Source: Pseudomonadota bacterium (GTDB lineage: Bacteria > Pseudomonadota > Gammaproteobacteria > Acidiferrobacterales > UBA6901). Taken from it: 35,438 nucleotides of DNA. The stretch lies in contig JAJXUF010000026.1 in NCBI GenBank assembly GCA_021783175.1, positions 1-35,438 on the forward strand, read 5' to 3'. Positions 34,001 to 35,438 of this stretch are shown here, one piece after another; positions within the stretch are counted from its first letter, which is position 1, and each line of letters begins with the position of its first letter. Under the pieces are notes generated by a model. The model was given only the letters and a program-made list of their open reading frames with translations, had not been told where the DNA came from and did not search any database. The translations under genes and the position numbers were made by a program.

Positions 34001-34290
34001 AGTGGTTGCCGCCGGCGCGGGTTCGCACTCTGGGCCGCCCGCCCCAGATAGTGGAAGAATGTCGCGGGGTCGGAATCGTGCCGATCGACCTGAAACCACA
34101 GGCAGGGCAGTCCGCGTGCCATCAGATAGCTGCTTACCAGGGTGGTCTTGCCGGAACCGGGAGGTGCCTGAATCCAGATGATTCCGTGCTTGCGGCCGTT
34201 ATCCAGGCGCCGGAACAGCCGGGTGCGAATTAACGTCCCAGGCGGGGGTTGCGGGCGCGTAATCTTGACAGGCGCAGGCGGTTTTTGCAT
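31087..34290 (-). CDS. STAND ATPase / SARP (BTAD) transcriptional activator
   Basis: This is a 1067-aa regulator of the MalT-like STAND class, in which the C-terminal DNA-binding part is a SARP-type module. The frame is open to 34944, but MQKPPAPVKITRPQPPPG at 34290 is the natural start, next to the P-loop. Walker A is APPGSGKTT (A42-T50); a Walker B-like LPCLWVFDNFQ follows. A winged-helix/arm region and a long helical TPR-like sensor (about 350-810) come next. From residue 821 (VKIYTLGRFRLEI) there is a winged-helix DNA-binding domain with AEALWPNTDGDTA and LHRLRRLL, then the BTAD helical repeat (QAIEWYEWGIEIEPLAEETYHSLM). Such proteins are switched by a ligand and ATP. Its partner genes are unknown; it is divergent from the lipoprotein at 34720. 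Confidence 0.88.
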   Translation of the reverse strand: MQKPPAPVKITRPQPPPGTLIRTRLFRRLDNGRKHGIIWIQAPPGSGKTTLVSSYLMARGLPCLWFQVDRHDSDPATFFHYLGRAAQSANPRRRQPLPALTPEYAYGIPVFARRFFELVASRLKLPCLWVFDNFQELPADSPVSTLLYDSLSVIPADISVVIISRTEPPAALGRLAVHRQFTVIDSSELAVTHAEARAIARTHRVTLNRTELDELHDETSGWAAGLTLLLEARRTPRSQLPALAGHTRKLVFDYFANEVLSQLDPTAQQILLSTAFLLKVTPAAAERLAGASGALRILNDLARRNYFTVTHAGPNPGYEYHALFRAFLQARVRDALAPEQLDALRIATAGVLIEANEVEPAAALLCDARDWPALARLCITNAESLLAQGRGQTLAAWIHALPEHIRETSPWLLYWLGMHHHPLDPARRHFAKAFELFRADNDLVGQLLSWAGIAECYNLLWDEFVSCDPWLAQFDSLIQSPQQFPSPQIERRVVSSLIMLLMNRCPQHPKIDAWVSRLWDLLPATEHPGERIGIAASLFHQAIWTGDLVAAERLISLLRSALKSKSTAMSHQLIFLVLEAAYSWHNGELARCLNVVGEALALSAASGVHVLDPRIAAQALFARLSMEDVAGSAAILSKLTTTLNLSRRLGAALYYHQTTFFHVLTRGLQQAEIYGREALMLANQAGTPFPRALCHLALGFVLVARDECGKAMPHIVAAMRIGSAMKTPIIQYIGLLADANCRLQQDNEVAACVSLRKALALGKHHGYTNVWGAWQRPVMTRLCRLALESNIEPDHVRSLIGRQGLLPENSSLATDAWPWPVKIYTLGRFRLEISRQPPMFSGKGQIKPVELLKALIAFGGRSVPEQRLAEALWPNTDGDTAQQAFATTLHRLRRLLGQGQALRLENGCLSLDSRIVWLDMWTFEQCLDPVISTDTQTAHHTRYRATPEQTLKLYQGEFLAHESVPWGLNTRERLRSKFQRYHRRLGESLELAGALDQAIEWYEWGIEIEPLAEETYHSLMQCHRQLKHHTAAIAVYHRCEKMLMTEFGLSPGTEIRTLYQDVLNRLS

Positions 34291-34309
34291 GCCATTCAGC
34301 CGATGGACG

Positions 34310-34387
34310 CAGTCCGCAGGGGGCGGACTGATGGTATTTGCCGTGTTTCTGTTTCTTCTTGTCGCCGTACCCGGAACACTGGGTACG
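34310..34387. promoter_or_regulatory. Two inverted repeats upstream of the STAND regulator
   Basis: CAGTCCGC (34310-34317) and GCGGACTG (34323-34330) are 8-bp perfect arms, 19 bp upstream of the regulator start. CGTACCC (34366-34372) and GGGTACG (34381-34387) are 7-bp arms farther out. They may be operators or, for the first, a leader hairpin. The rest of the 430-bp divergent gap up to 34719 shows no gene or clear promoter. Confidence 0.4.
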
Positions 34388-34719
34388 TTCCATGATTCCC
34401 GGAAAGACCAGTAACTTATTATCGGAATCTGCCTCCCAACTACTGCAGTTTCGCTCCTCCCGTCCAGTCCAGAAGTCGTCTGTACCCTATTTGTAAGTCG
34501 ACATTGGTTAGTATGCCCCGGCCGTGGGTGAATACGCAACGCAAGCCCAGTCGGACATACCGCCATCCCGGGAGGGGCGGTCGTTGAGCCAAGACATTCA
34601 AGAAGTGTGGTCCAGTTGAAAGAATCCGGAGCGGCTTGGGTATTCAATCGCGCAAGCCGGCGAAGAACAACCGAACAACAATGCATGAAGAAGCTAAGAC
34701 ACCGAGGGGGGTAGTCCAA

Positions 34720-35438
34720 ATGAACACCGTAAGCCCAAGACGCAGTTTCCTGATGATGATTCCGACTATGCTGGCGGCGTTCCTGGTAGCCTGTGGGGGT
34801 GGAGGAGGCGGAAGCGGCGGAAGCGGTGGTGGCAGCACCCCGACCGGCGCCGCCAGCGTCGATCCCCGGTTTGCCTATGTCGCAAACGCAACGTCCAACA
34901 CCGTCTCTGAATACTACGTCGATGCGGCCACCGGACAGTGGCATGCCAACGGCTACGTCGCGGCCGGGACCCGCCCTATCTCCGTCACCGTCGACCCCGC
35001 CGGGAAGTATGCCTATGTGGCGAATTACATTAGTAACACCGTCTCCGAATACACCATCGGCAGCGGAGGCATCCTGAACCCCATGGCCACCCCGACGGTC
35101 GGGGCCGGGAGCGGCCCTGAATCCGTCACCGTCGACCCCGCCGGGAAGTACGCCTATGTGGCGAATGCAGGCAGCAATACCATCTCCGAATTCACCATCG
35201 GCAGCAACGGTATCCTGACCCCCATGGCCACCCCGACGGTCGCGGCCGGGACCGGCCCTGCCTCCGTCACCGTCGACCCCGCCGGGCAGTACGCCTATGT
35301 GGCGAATTACATTAGTAACACCGTCTCCGAATACACAATCGGCAGCGGAGGCATCCTGACCCCCATGGCCACCCCGACGGTCGCGGCCGGGACCGGTCCT
35401 GTCTCCGTCACCGTCGACCCATCCGGGCAGTACGCCTA
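34720..35438 (+). CDS. YVTN beta-propeller lipoprotein (3' truncated)
   Basis: This is a surface or periplasmic lipoprotein, cut by the right window edge after 239 codons. The ATG at 34720 follows GAGGGGGGTAG. The signal peptide ends in lipobox LVAC (C25), then GGGGGGSGGSGGGS as a flexible tether. From about residue 47 it is built of YVTN/lactonase-type propeller blades, each with VTVDPAGKYAYVAN, SNTVSEYTI and ILTPMATPTVAAG. After one diverged 42-aa blade, the units are exactly 47 aa (141 bp) and begin at 34981, 35122, 35263 and 35404, with very high DNA identity. Related proteins include YncE and 6-phosphogluconolactonase-like propellers; no catalytic role can be read here. It diverges from the STAND regulator. 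Confidence 0.88.
   Translation, partial: MNTVSPRRSFLMMIPTMLAAFLVACGGGGGGSGGSGGGSTPTGAASVDPRFAYVANATSNTVSEYYVDAATGQWHANGYVAAGTRPISVTVDPAGKYAYVANYISNTVSEYTIGSGGILNPMATPTVGAGSGPESVTVDPAGKYAYVANAGSNTISEFTIGSNGILTPMATPTVAAGTGPASVTVDPAGQYAYVANYISNTVSEYTIGSGGILTPMATPTVAAGTGPVSVTVDPSGQYA
34981..35438 (+). repeat. Tandem 141-bp coding repeats
   Basis: Units start at 34981, 35122, 35263 and 35404 (TCCGTCACCGTCGACCC each time), an exact 141-bp period that keeps the frame. Differences between units are few, for example ATTACATTAGTAAC versus ATGCAGGCAGCAAT. The array continues beyond the window. Confidence 0.95.

Noticed and set aside
34291..34944. N-terminal extension of the STAND regulator to 1285 aa
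   Set aside because: It overlaps the divergent lipoprotein start at 34720 in antisense and has no domain character. The protein proper begins just before the P-loop.
1..35438. CRISPR array
   Set aside because: The only regular repeats are 47-bp att copies, the 19-bp promoter pair and in-frame 141-bp coding units. None has repeat-spacer structure.

Overview
The window is a roughly 60% GC stretch of a gammaproteobacterial chromosome. The clade is suggested by the full EF-P lysylation set (efp, epmA, epmB), a birA-coaX-SPOR protein-tRNA-Thr string, and a Cus-type two-component and efflux system. I cannot name the genus.

1-3.4 kb: the 3' part of a degenerate GGDEF protein, then dtd, then converging epmA and efp on the minus strand. 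3.4-6.8 kb: epmB, diverging from efp, then a CusR/CusS-like response regulator and sensor kinase. 6.8-9.6 kb: a structured leader with c-di-GMP (GEMM-I)-like sequence blocks, then a membrane-bound PAS-GGDEF cyclase. 9.65-15.4 kb: a CusR-box-like palindrome, then a TolC-like / membrane fusion / RND efflux operon in CusCBA order.

15.5-19.8 kb (minus strand): lutA-lutB-lutC-mmsA, for lactate oxidation plus a (methyl)malonate semialdehyde dehydrogenase. 20-24.6 kb (plus strand): an M61 peptidase with a PDZ domain, then the overlapping genes birA, coaX and a SPOR-domain membrane protein. 24.64 kb: tRNA-Thr(UGU).

From 24.7 kb to the right edge the window looks accessory. The last 47 bp of tRNA-Thr recur exactly 1,068 bp downstream and bracket a higB-higA toxin-antitoxin pair with no integrase. 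In E. coli and many other gammaproteobacteria the tRNA-Thr after birA/coa leads into tRNA-Tyr, tRNA-Gly, tRNA-Thr and tuf. Here it leads into an IS3-type transposase remnant, a small lipoprotein, a glutamic-type (CPBP) intramembrane protease, another lipoprotein, and a 1016-aa BNR-repeat surface protein. That protein ends in a GGGC...DP-LPLLL-Arg-rich tail of the JDVT-CTERM kind. The protease and tail together look like a sortase-like anchoring system. A strong terminator follows, then a 1067-aa STAND ATPase fused to a SARP/BTAD activator, divergent from a YVTN beta-propeller lipoprotein with exact 141-bp repeats that runs off the right end.

Themes: c-di-GMP signalling (two GGDEF proteins and a possible riboswitch), metal-responsive efflux in which regulator, operator and pump can all be pointed to, and an accessory block of secreted or lipidated proteins inserted at a tRNA gene.
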